Under the pieces are notes generated by a model that searched no databases, was not told the DNA's origin, and saw only the letters and a list, made by a program, of their open reading frames with translations. From Salvator merianae (taxonomy: Eukaryota; Chordata; Lepidosauria; Squamata; Teiidae), in the NCBI GenBank assembly GCA_003586115.2, contig QVOM02000023.1:619283-683282 (forward strand): a DNA stretch of 64,000 bases. Direction: 5' to 3'. Made by a program: the position numbers and the translations under genes. Of the stretch, positions 33,101-43,870 are shown piece after piece. Every line of letters starts with the position of its first letter. The first letter of the stretch is position 1.

Positions 33101-36100
33101 ACCTGCTGTTTGGACCACTAAACTGAACTGGGAGGGTTGGACTTGTTGACTTCCAGGCTTCCAACTCCACAGTTTTATGGCTGGAAAGATCCAAAGTGTT
33201 CCATACTGAATGGGTCAGCCTCTAAAGAATCTTCCAGAGATACAAGATTCAGAAAAGCTTTATCTTACAATCTTCCTCCAGTATCCAGTTCGCTGAGAAA
33301 TACCCGCCCTGGAGTTTCTTGGCCTCTTTTAGCTGGGATCCAAGTACTGGGTTAGCATACAACAGCTACAAGAGCTCTTCTCTGCTCTTTATAATATTCT
33401 ATATTTGTTACTGTTAAGTAGAATCTATTGATGCATAAGCTTAACTTGTCAAGCAATTCCAGGGATAATCAAGAATAAAACCATTGGCTGAATTTAATTG
33501 GAAGCAAAAATCAAGGCAGGGCTTGGGAGTGGAAGTTCAGTCAGTGGCCCTTTCACTTCTCACCACTATTGAATGTCTTCAGTGAGTGAACGTTTGAAGC
33601 TGGTTGAGCTGAAGATGTCAGGTGAGGGAGCCTGCAGGACTCTTCAGTCACTAGGGAGAGTTGCAGTAAGGTTGAGGGGCAGGGGAGGCCGAGGACTCAG
33701 GGAGACTTTGGTTTTCCAAGGCAAGTCTGGAACTGAGGTCAGCCGTGGCAAAGAGCAGGCTGTGCAGAAATCTCCTCGGGTTATTGCTAGAATAGATTCT
33801 CCACTGATACTCATAGGGCGCCACTGCACTTCCGAGTTTTAGATGCTGATTAAATATTTATCTTTTTACCCAGGCCTTTCCAGAGTGAATATTTGTTTGT
33901 TCCTCCATCCTTGATTTAGTCATGTTTTTATATAATTATTATGATTTTACTTGTTTTTATTCTCTATGCTTTGAGATTATATTTCAATGGCAAGCAGTAT
34001 ATAACTATTTTAAATAAATGATAAGTAATAAGGTAAACTACAATGGCAGCCAGGGTCATTTGATGTCAGTCCCAATAGCAAGATAACTGATTTAAATATA
34101 AGGAACTTGTCCCTAAGGCAGGTTGTGCAAACAGCTGAATCTCTAGGGTAGTACTTGTAATCAGATAGGCTCACAGGGAAGCTCAAATCCTTCTCAAGTG
34201 GCAGTTCTGACCTAGTCTTTGCTGTCCAGCCAGGCTCTGACTCTGATTAAAGATTTAAAGCCTGAATATGGATAGAAGACTTCAGCTTAGTGACCCTTTC
34301 TTTTGCTGCCTGAACTAATGCATCTGTGGCCATTCTTGGCTTTTTCACCAGAAAATGATGGGGCTGTTTGGACGAGGTGCAGTGAGTGGAAGAGAAACTG
34401 GCTCGTGCTTCATTCTGCCCTGGACTCCTTGGCTGAGCTCTCAAGCTCGGGCAGAATAGGCCCATGAGCCAAGCAGGTTGGAGGGAGTGGAAGCAGCTTG
34501 GCTCCTGTGGCCAAGTAAAAGCACCTCGCGGGTCTCGCCAGAACTCAGAACTGCTTCACCCAGCCTGTGACGGGTCTTCTTGGATCTATTTTTTTCACTC
34601 TTATTAGAACTGTCAAATCAAGCAGGCTTTAGATGAAATTCAGAATTGGTATAACACCTTCCCTAATTCTTCAGACTGAATGCATCAGAATTTGTTCTGA
34701 TCAGACCATAGGTAGAGTTGCAAACCACCCTTTGTTCTTTCTGTTGGCTTCCCGCAGCTGAAGATTTCTTTTAATGAATCAAGCCTGCAGACGATGTTTG
34801 AATACCCGTCAGAGAGTTCTCTGGTGGAGGAGGAGGAGGAGGAAGAGGAGGAGGAGTATGCCACAGAGGTGGACGAGCCTGCTGCATTGCCCATCCCTCG
34901 TCCAAACAGCATTCGACACTCAAACACAACCAACTCAGGTAACTGGTAGAGGGACAGGGGGCTCCTGGGCTTGGGGGAGAGCCTGACATTCTGTCGTTGC
35001 CCACAGCTGATTGCCCTCTGGCTAGCCAGTTCACTGAGGCTGTTAGTAAACCGTGAGCTGCTGAGCAGGCAGGCTGGAGAATTCCTGCTAGCTGGTTCTT
35101 TCCGGAGACACTGCAAGGCTGCAGTAGCCACACTGCTGCCTTGGCATAAACAAGGGAGAATCCCCTGTCGCCCTCTTTTCTTCTGAATCAGGTGCTGCTC
35201 ACCACTGAGCAGAGGGGTTGGGGGCTGCAAGGCAGTAGGTTTCCTGATCCAGAGGAGCAGCAGCAGCAGCAGAACTGCTCCTCCTTCAGAAGAGGGGGCT
35301 GGGGATCTGGCAAAATAGTAGCTAACGGCATGCAGCTTCTTGAGGAATTCTCTAGAATCAGAGGCACTGCTGAAGTTGTCTGGCAGTCAGCTCTGTAGCT
35401 CTGCAGAGTGATGGATACTTGCAGAGTCTGTGGCTTCATCAGAACCTCCATTATTTTCAAGACAGTTGCTAACACCTGGGATCAGGGGCGGCAAGTTGTG
35501 GACGTCTCTCACGCCAGGTTTTGTTAACATAAGGAGGGGCTTATCAGGATCAGATAAGAGGGTTTCCAGTTAAGCCTGGAAGCCTGTGTGGCTTGGGTGG
35601 TTGTCAGACCAGGTGCAGACTTGTCATTCGCAGGGCTTGTGTGTAACCCAGGCCACAAAGGTCGCCCCTTTGCTGTAGCTGAACAGGACTAGGTCTGGCC
35701 CGAGCCGAACTGACAGGCCTGCCCATGGGTCACATACACGTGCCACGAAAGGAAGGTGGAGTTTGCATCGCAAAATAAAATGTGGGCGTGCCTCCTGCCT
35801 TCCCCTGGGCTGTCGGCAGGGATGTTCAGGAGGCGCCTGTAGGGGTGGCAGGCACATGAGATGCTCCCGATGTCCCACGGCATTCCAGTCTCCAGAGAAA
35901 GGAGACCCAGCGGGAACAGCCGCCCAGGAGGGTCCCCCAGCCCTTTCCACTTTCTCTTCCAGGTTTCTCCAGATGCATCCCAAAGCACTCCACGGGACCC
36001 AGCCAGTGGCAGGAGCAGCAGCCGGAGGAGATGGCGGCAGGCCCAGGAGCCTTCCCGCAGGAGGCCGACCTGCCGGACAGCCAAGTGATGGTAAGCTCTG

Positions 36101-36473
36101 AGGTGCCTCTGCCTGCTCTTCCTTGCAAGCACACGGGGTTAAGCTGTGTAGCCACTGGAAAAGTCCCTTTTGAGGCCTACAGCTTCCCTAGTCACTGCCA
36201 GTAAGCTAGCTCAGACCGTTTCCAAATTCCGCCTGGGAAGAAAACGCAACGGTAGCATACCTTTTGGTAGAGAACAGGCTCTGTTGCATTCTCTTAAGCA
36301 ACTGCACCTCTCTGGAAGTGAAACACGAGGGAACTTTGCTTTTCCCATGCTTGCCTAGGATGCTCCTTGTGGTTGGAAGAGGAGAAATGTGTTGTTTCTG
36401 TTCCCCACAGCTCACCCCAGCAGACAGGAGCAGCCTCTCTGACTTCAGTAGTGAACCGGCCTTGTATTTCTAA
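27190..36473 (+). CDS. TPRN: Taperin
   Basis: Actin-associated protein of the stereocilia base in hair cells; human loss causes deafness DFNB79. It also binds protein phosphatase 1. Four coding exons: 27190-29019, 34758-34938, 35963-36090, 36411-36473, phases consistent, 733 aa (human 711). Seen: N-terminal PAWKRALLERKRAKLAGG (14-31) shared with phostensin-type proteins; long Pro/Ala/Ser-rich disordered middle; acidic Glu runs at about 138-145, 552-561 and 634-643; conserved RYPTVNEIEVIGGYLSLD near 582-600; PP1-docking KISF at 612-615, right at the start of exon 2. Exon 1 is very large, as in mammals. It stays open for 240 bases past the donor at 29019, so intron retention would add 79 residues. 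The start ATG is the first in a good context after the CpG promoter. Confidence 0.95.
30730..31010 (+). repeat. Old LINE fragment (RT C-terminal part)
   Basis: Reads as a degraded LINE tail: GGGTTCAAAAGAGGGTGTC, CAGAAATGATCAGAGGGCTA (compare GCAACCAGAATGATCAAGGA at 57592), then TACTAGAACCAGGGATCACA and TATTTCTTCACACAACAGAA. The same gene part is visible in the LINE at 57590-57870. Confidence 0.65.
33860..34035 (+). repeat. AT-rich probable retroposon tail
   Basis: Low-complexity AT-rich stretch ending AACTATTTTAAATAAATGATAAGTAATAAGG, preceded by GCTTTGAGATTATATTTC and GGCAAGCAGTATATAAC. It resembles a retroposon 3' end but is too short and decayed to name. Confidence 0.3.
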
Positions 36474-37482
36474 TTGGTGCTGAGCAGGTCGCACGCTGCA
36501 ATACCTTTCCTCAGAGTGTCCCCAGAAGCACTTTGTGAGAATTTGAACAGGGCACCAGAAGCCAAGCCACCTGCACGGTGCCGTGCAGGATCTTCCTTTG
36601 ACCCTAGACTCCAGGATGCCTCTCTGTGGCCTTAACCAGTCTAGCTCGAGACCAGCTTTGAAAGAACATCACCGGACTGCCAAAAGCCCAGCAGCTGCTT
36701 TCCTTCCAGGTCATCTGGGCTGTTCCCATCAGTCTGCCATATTTGCACTGCTTTGGCAACAAACTCAGAGTCAAATCCACACAGACAAGCTGTGCTTTGG
36801 CTGCTGCAGTTGGATGGAAAACATCTTCCAGAACGGACCTTGGGGAAAAGGAAGGCTGCAAATATCTAGCAGGAGTTGTGTTTGGACTCCTCCAGCAATG
36901 TGAGTAATGGAGCCTGCTTTGGCTGGGTTAATGACAATGGGGAGGAAAGATGGAAGGCATTGTCCATCATTACTTGAAAGGAAGCCCTGTTGAATTGGAC
37001 CCAGATCTCCCGCACCCTAACAGAAGAGATGTACCTTCTTTCCGATAGCAGTCGTGCAAGGAAGAAGGATCGTTTTCAATAAGCATTTGGCCCATTTGGC
37101 AATTGTTTGTATGTGACTTGTATGGCAATGGAACTCTGTAACCTTCAGTCCTGTTTTAAACTGATCACTGTGGTACGCTCATCTCAGACCTAGAAGCCAT
37201 TGTTTGGTGGTTTTCACTGTGCCAGCTGAAACTCCAGCTGGCTGGCTGCTCTCCATGGCCTGGTTTCCAGAGGCAGAACTTTTACTACTCTACAGGAGTG
37301 TTGCTGAGTCAGTTCGACTCCTAGTAAAGCCCCCTGTCTGCTCTAGTCTGTAAGAAATAGCTGGTTCAGCCACCCAAACCAGGCTCCTGTCAGTTTGCTC
37401 TAACAGTAACAATTCCCTTGGCCACTGGTGCCATCTGCTGCAGTTGTGGGTGCAGAATTAAGCCCTGTAGCTTTAGCATCCA

Positions 37483-37488
37483 AATAAA
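37483..37488 (+). promoter_or_regulatory. Candidate TPRN polyadenylation signal AATAAA
   Basis: The first AATAAA past the taperin stop codon, about 1 kb downstream (CATCCAAATAAATCCATG). It would give a 1-kb 3'UTR. Confidence 0.5.
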
Positions 37489-38494
37489 TCCATGCAAGAA
37501 CAGAACGGGGGGGGGGGGCGGCAGAAACATGGTGGTTGCCAATGTTGTGTCTCTGAATAGACCATCATTCCACCCACTCTGAAAGGACCAAAATTTCTGC
37601 TTGGAAACCTACTGGTGTATTTGTTTTTCTTTTGTCAAATCAAAGTCAGATGATTTACTGTGGTGAATGATAAATTATTCTGTTGTTTTGCACGTGGTAA
37701 CAGTCTGTTGACAGAGGAAGTGAGGCTTCTTGGACCTGGCTCCAGTTTTTTTCCTGTGCCTGGCGGGAGGGGCCAAACCATTGTCCTTGTCGCTCCCCCG
37801 TTCCTCCCTGGAGGGTGTCACCACTTTGTGCTTCCAGATACCATTAAATTACACAAGTGATTTCTTCACAAGTCTCTGCCTGTGATCCCTCTTGTTCATT
37901 TGGCAATATTCTTAAGATACTTCCTGCTTAGATGAATTCTCTCCTCCTCCCCTTACCTCCGTGGGGTTTGTAAGCCTGTTCTGCCAGCTACTTGAGCAGG
38001 GAAAGCAGGGAGCTGGGTGAGGCTGTTGGAAGGGAGGAAGCTGGATGCCAAGGCTGGGTGTGGCGCGGTTTGCTCTGTGCCAGGTGAGGGCACCTCTAGA
38101 TTCCAGTCTCAAGGCAGCAGGCAGGAGCTGCTGGGTTCTGTCCTGGGAAGACAGCACGGGTTTTTGTGCGCCAGCCCTGAGCAGCAGGGACCGGGCTCTT
38201 CCGGCAATTTAAGCCCTAGCCAGCCCTGACCAGGACGATGCCAGTGGACCTCACGAATCTTAGCTCTTGCTTTTCTGGGGGGCCTCTTGAACATAGCTGC
38301 TGACTACAGCGTTGTCTGCCTCCCTCTGAACATTCCCCTAAACCATTTGGACCTTAGATATTGCCAAGACGTTTAATCTTCCTGCGTTTTTTATCCACTG
38401 CTTTCTGGGAATGTAGAATGCAATGAAAGTCTGCCCAGAACTTATGGAGATGATGAGGAACCCACAGGCATTTCACACTAATCTTAACAGAACG

Positions 38495-40663
38495 GAATTT
38501 TAACAAAGTTGGACTTCAGACGGGCGGATTTTGATGGACTCAGAAGGAGGGTAGGAAGGATCAAATGGTTGAATGTACTAAAGGATAGAAATGTCCAAGG
38601 AGCATGGGATAGTTTGCAAAATGCAATACTAGAAGCGCAGTCTTTAACAATTCCTCAAAGAAAGAAGAACGGGAAGCATCTAAAGAGACCAGGGTGAATC
38701 AACCCAAAACTTAAAAACTTGCTAAAGAGGAAAAAAGAAATGTTCAAGAAATGGAAGGAGGGGTATATATCTAAAGAAGAATATAATGTAGTCTGCACAA
38801 ACTGCAGGGCAAGTATCAGAAAAGCTAAAGCTAGAAATGAATTGAGGCTTGCAAGAGAGACTAAAAACAATAAAAAGGGGTTTTGGGGATATGTCAAAAG
38901 CAAAAGAAAAGTTAAAGAGGCTATAGGATGTTTACAGAGTGAAAATGGTGAATTGATAAAAAATGATATTGAGAAGGCTGAGCTTCTGAACTCCTATTTT
39001 GTATCTGTTTTCTCTAAGAAAGATAGCGTAACAGCGACTGACCTTCGTTGTGCTAGTGAAGGAATAAGAGAATCAAAGCACATAATCGAAATAGAGAGGG
39101 TAAGGGAATACTTAGCTAATTTAAATGAATTTAAGTCTCCAGGTCCAGATGGATTACATCCTAGGGTGCTGAAGGAATTAGCAGGGGTTATTGCTGAACC
39201 ACTTGCTGTAATCTTTGAAAATTCATGGAGAACAGGAGAAGTCCCAGATGATTGGAGAAGGGCAAACGTTGTCCCTATCTTCAAAAAAAGGGAAGAAGGC
39301 GGACCCAGGGAACTACAGGCCTGTTAGCCTGACTTCAATACCAGGAAAGATTTTTGAACAAAGTGTTAAACAACATGTATGCCAGCATTTGGACGGGAAT
39401 TCAGTAATTAACCGTAGTCAACATGGGTTTGTAACAAACAAGTCATGTCAGACTAATCTAATTTCATTCTATGACAAAATCACTGAATGGGTTGATCAGG
39501 GAAATGCCGTAGACATAGTATATCTTGACTTTAGCAAAGCATTTGACAAAGTATCTCGTACCATCCTCATTGAAAAAATGATCAAATATGGGATTGACAA
39601 GGTAACTGTTAGGTGGGTTCATAACTGGCTTAGTGATCGTACTCAAAGAGTGGTTATAAATGGCTGCACATCCAATCAGAAGAAAGTCTCAAGCGGTGTA
39701 CCGCAAGGCTCTGTGCTGGGCCCAGTTATGTTTAACATTTTTATAAATGATCTGGATGAGGGAGTTGAGGGGAAACTGATCAAACTTGCTGATGACACAA
39801 AGCTAGGGGGGGTTGCTAACACTAGAGAAGGGAGAGAGAGGATTCAAAAAGATTTAGAAAAACTTGAACAATGGGCTGCAACTAATAGAATGGTATTTAA
39901 CAAGGAAAAATGCAAGGTACTACATCTGGGCAAGAAAAATGAAAAAAACACATACAGAATGGGAGGAATCCGGCTGAGCAGCAGCACATGTGAAAAGGAC
40001 CTGGGTGTCCTAGTAGATCATAGATTGAACATGAGACAACAGTGCGAAGCAGCTGCAAAAAAGGCAAACACAATCCTGGGGTGTATTAAGAGAAGCATAG
40101 AGTCCAGATCGCGTGAAGTTATTATCCCTCTCTACTCTGCCTTGGTCAGACCTCATCTGGAGTACTGTGTCCAGTTCTGGGCACCCCAGTTTAAAAAAGA
40201 CACTGACAAACTGGAGCAGGTTCAAAGGAGAGCTACCAAGATGGTGAATGGTCTACAAACCATGTCCTATGAGGAACGGTTAAAGGAACTAGGAATGTTT
40301 ATAGCCTACAAAAAAGAAGACTGAGAGGGGACATGATAGCTGTCTACAAATACCTAAAGGGCTGTCACAGTACAGAAGGATCAGACCTGTTCTCACTTGC
40401 ACAAGGAAGGACTAGAAGCAACAGGATGAAACTGCAGGGGAAAAGATTCAGATTAGATGTTAGAAAAAAATTTATGACCGTAAGGACGATCAACCAGTGG
40501 AATAGGTTGCTGCAGGAGGTGGTGAGTTCCCCTTCGATGGAGGTCTTCAAGCGGAGCCTGGACGGCCATTTATCGGGGATGGTTTAGGGAAACCTGCATT
40601 GAGCAGGGGGTTGGACTTGATGATCCAGGAGGTCCCTTCCAACTTTATGTTTCTATGTTTCTA
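38495..40663 (+). mobile_element. CR1 LINE, 5'-truncated, best preserved copy (copy 2)
   Basis: Begins inside ORF2 after the endonuclease and runs to the CR1 3' end (GGAGGTCCCTTCCAACTTTA then repeated TTCTATG). The RT frame is nearly complete: 38719-39290, a frameshift at a seven-A run (39281-39290), 39290-40315, a second shift near 40315, then 40333-40587. Catalytic motifs are intact: motif A VYLDFSKAFDKV (about 39511-39549), motif B SGVPQGSVLGP, motif C LADDTKLGG (about 39784-39810). With 5' truncation and only two or three frame breaks, this is a much younger insertion than copy 1. Same family by near-identical text in many blocks. Confidence 0.95.
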
Positions 40664-41423
40664 GAACTAGAAGGTGACCAGGATGAGTAGCTGGTGGCCT
40701 GTATAAATCCATCCCCCATCTTTTTCTAAGAACAATCACAGAAGAAAAGCACAGGAGAAGAGAGCAGGAGATTAGTTACAAAAGTAACAGACTTGTAAAC
40801 AAACATGAACGGTCTCGATTTCACTTAGAAAAAAACAAAACTGATCCTCAACTTGGAATCCTCAGGCAAGCCAATATTACACATTAAGAAAATGAAACAA
40901 AATTATCAAGACCAGATCTGTTAGCCCATATTCAAGGGTAAATACTGCCCTTTAGCGTTTGGTATGTATGCTATTAAAGGTGGCTACATCTTTAGAAAGT
41001 TACTTATACTTCTCCTTTAAATACTGTTAGATCCAAGGTAATTTTTTCTTTCAGTGCTGTATATGCCACAGGTGTTGATATCAACTTAAATTTTAAATGT
41101 GCTGGATCTTCCCAGCATCTGGCCAGGCTCATCCAGGCAGCCCAGTGTAAAAGCCTGAAATCCAAAGAGTAAGCATGGCCCAATGCTTTCGTCCGCCTAA
41201 AGGGCTACCAAGGATGGAGACAAGGAATGACCCTCACAAATAAACTGCCTCCCAAAATCTGGTGTCACCTCTAAGTCCTTCCAGCAACTTCCCTGGAAAG
41301 CACAGCAAGCATTAAGGCTACTTTGCACTGTTCTGTGCTTAACCTTTTATGGATTAATTTCACTTAGTGCTTTGCTTTGAAAATGCATCCTATCCTGAGA
41401 TGCTGGGCAATGCAGAAAAGATA

Positions 41424-41457
<34 letters not shown>

Positions 41458-41475
41458 GGAGGAGGAGGAGGAGAC
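41424..41475 (+). repeat. Three-phase triplet repeat (GAT)n (GGT)n (GGA)n
   Basis: About seven GAT units pass into six GGT/GTG units and then six GGA units, with no interruption. It lies in the spacer just past the SSNA1 3' end. Confidence 0.9.
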
Positions 41476-41693
41476 TTGTGTGTCAGCAAAGGGCAGTCCT
41501 CTCTCTAAGCCTTCAACACACTCTTTGTATTAATGTTTTCCCAAATTCTAAGCAAGTACAGGATCCATACAAGCTTTTCAGGACCGTATAAAACACAAAG
41601 TGCTTGCTTGTTTCCCTCTCAGCTTGTCAATGGAGCGGAATCTAATTGTTGTTCGACCAAAGGCTTCTGTAGGAAAAGCAACAAAAAGCCAGC

Positions 41694-41699
41694 TTTATT
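41694..41699 (-). promoter_or_regulatory. SSNA1 polyadenylation signal AATAAA
   Basis: TTTATT on the + strand, 51 bases past the SSNA1 stop codon. Confidence 0.8.
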
Positions 41700-41749
41700 G
41701 TACATGGTCCTTCCTTTCAAGCCACCAGCAATCCTCCCAAGGCCAACCT

Positions 41750-43619
41750 TCAGCTCTCTTTCGGGACGGGGCCTTTGGACTCAGCGGCTTTACTGAGATT
41801 GCCTGCTTCCTTCCTGAGGACATTGAGCAGCGTCTGTGAACTTTCTAAAATCTGAAAAGCAAGAAAATAATAAGATTCATGAAGGGCTTGGAAATTTTCA
41901 AGCACCACATCAAATTCAGGGTGTGCGTGTCGTGCTTTATGTTTGTTTCCTGAACACGTGTGCATATTGTATAAAATAAGAGATTTACTCTGGTAAATCT
42001 CCAGGGCAAGCACCTCTTCCTCTGCTCCCTCTTTTCAAAGTGGAAGCAGGCATTCCGATTTCCACCTGCAATTTGTAGGCAACATTTGCTTTTTGCTCTG
42101 CTCCCCCCCACCAGGCATCTGGTCCTCCCACAGCTGCACTTCAGCACAGCCTCCACCAAAATCAAAGCACTGTGCAAAAGAGAGGGGGCTCCTGCTTAGC
42201 AGGTGCACGGAGAGCTACCTGTGACCCACATGGGAGGGGCTTAGGCTGAGAAGGGTCTTCCCCATCATTTCTTAGCTAAAAGACTTTAACTGGAGACCCT
42301 GGGAACCAACCCTGGAGCTTTCAAAGCATCCGGCTTGTTGCCCTTGGACTGTAGGGATAGGATATGCCAACTGATGCCACTGTGACCACCGGGTAGTCCT
42401 CCCCCCTTCATCTTTGGGGTCCTGTCATGAGACCAGCTGGAATGAGAAGGGAGGTGTGTTTCTCCTGAAAGCTGAAGCCACTTAGACCCTGTGTCAGCAG
42501 GGTCAAGAGCTTAAGGTCCTCTGGACAAGCTGGATTCCCGAGCACTCCGCCTCATCCCCGGCCAGCCGGGCCAGCAGTGCAGGGCGTGGAGGTGGGAGGC
42601 CACCGTGGGGCCATCCAGGTGGCATGAGCGAGGATCAAGCCGACCGCCACTGGCTTCTGGACACCCTGGGCAGGGCTAAGTGGACCCCAGCCCTGCACTA
42701 ACAGAACGCTCCTCCCCAGGCCTACAGAGGAACAAGCCAGCCGCATGCACCGGGCCCAGCTTCCAGGCAGCGGGGGGAGGGGGGGCTGCCAAGCTTTTAT
42801 CGGGGTGGTCTTCAAGACAGGCAGCCTCCTCCTGCTGCAGAATTCAATGCCAACCCTGGGGTGCGATGCTGCCCTGCCTGCACCCTTCTGCTCCAAGGAA
42901 GCGGCAGCTGCCCTGTACCTTCATGTAAGCGGCCTCCGTCTCAGCAATGGTCTTGTCGAATTCGTTCCGAGAGGCCATCTTGCGGGCCAGGCTCTCGTTG
43001 ATGCGGGCCAGGCGTTCGGTCAGAATGCGGATGTCATTCTGTAGCTTGGTCTTCTCCTCCTCCTCCAGCCGGATCTGCTTATTCAGTTCATCCCTCTTGA
43101 GGCACAGGTCTTCAATACCTAAGGAGGCGGCAGGAAAGGCGACTTGGCACCGGGCGCCCACTGGTTCCTCCAGGTGGCCGTCTGGTCTCCCCGCCTGGCA
43201 TCATCGCCTCCGCGCTGGGCCTGCAGCCTAGTCCTGCCTTGCCTTTGCCTGTGGGCGCCCCGGAGAGCAGCGAGGGGCTTGAACTTTCAGCTTCCATCAG
43301 TGTGCCAAGAGGGACCTAGGCAGGCGGCCCGGCCTGCCAACGCCAGGGGGCTTCGGGTTCTTCGCTAGGCCCCTCCCTTGCCCTGCCGGCCTTTCCACGG
43401 CCACGCCGTTACCTTGGTCACAACAGGGACGCTTTATCATCCCCCCGGGAGCAAGGGAACGGAACGGAGGGTTCTCTCCATCGCCCTCCCTCCCCCCCCC
43501 AGCAGCCCCTTCGCCCTCCCTTCCCCCCCCCAGCCCGCGGGCCGGAGAACCCAGCGCCCCCGCTCACATTTCACCAGCTCGTTGTTATAGCTCTGCAAGG
43601 CCGCGCCTTGGTGGCTCAT
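41750..43619 (-). CDS. SSNA1: SS nuclear autoantigen 1 (NA14)
   Basis: Small coiled-coil protein of centrosomes, basal bodies and axons that self-assembles into fibrils and promotes microtubule branching. Three exons (- strand): 43619-43568, 43118-42919, 41851-41750, phases 1 and 0, 117 aa (human 119). The N-terminus [18 protein letters not shown] and the block [20 protein letters not shown] are family signatures. The middle (about residues 15-105) is one long heptad-patterned helix rich in Glu, Lys, Leu. The short C-tail ([12 protein letters not shown]) is the variable part. The gene is 1.9 kb long and starts 181 bases from ANAPC2 on the opposite strand; in mammals the pair is arranged the same way. 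Confidence 0.97.
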
Positions 43620-43870
43620 CGCAGACACAGCAGCGCCCACCCTGGTCGCCGCCGCCACCGCCGTCTCTTCTGCCGTCCTCGCCCGCCCCGCCCCGTAGCC
43701 GCCGCCGCCGCCGCCGCCGGGCTCCTCCTCCTCCCTCAACGGCCGGCCCGGCGCCTTCCCGCCCCCCGCCCGCTGCCGCTGCTGCTCGCTCCTCGGCGTC
43801 ATGGAGGCGCTCTCGGCCGCATGGCGCGCTCTCAGCACCGGCCTCGTCCCGCCCGCCGCCCTCGGCCTGG
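43400..43870. promoter_or_regulatory. CpG-island divergent promoter of SSNA1 and ANAPC2
   Basis: The two start codons are 181 bases apart (43619 and 43801), so one promoter must serve both. The interval is GC-rich and CpG-dense with a GCC-repeat (about 43700-43720) and no TATA box. Confidence 0.85.

Larger units (their letters stand above)
29020..34757 (+). other. TPRN intron 1
   Basis: 5.7 kb with donor AAAAAG|GTAGCC and acceptor TTCCCGCAG. Contains an old LINE fragment (30730-31010) and an AT-rich stretch with retroposon-like tail (33860-34035). No internal exon in the taperin phase was found. Confidence 0.8.
36474..41749. other. TPRN 3'UTR and spacer to SSNA1
   Basis: Two convergent 3' ends. 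It holds a candidate TPRN poly(A) signal (37483-37488), a run of about 12 G at 37507, a CR1 LINE (38495-40663), a three-part triplet repeat (41424-41475) and the SSNA1 poly(A) signal. Nothing else recognisable. Confidence 0.65.

Noticed and set aside
35255..35275. CAG repeat in TPRN intron 2 as a coding polyglutamine tract
   Set aside because: Short (about five units), intronic, and not in a frame that joins taperin exons.
35680..36155. Several long frames around TPRN exon 3 on both strands
   Set aside because: Only the frame of 35963-36090 fits the splice phase and the taperin sequence; the others run through the intron.
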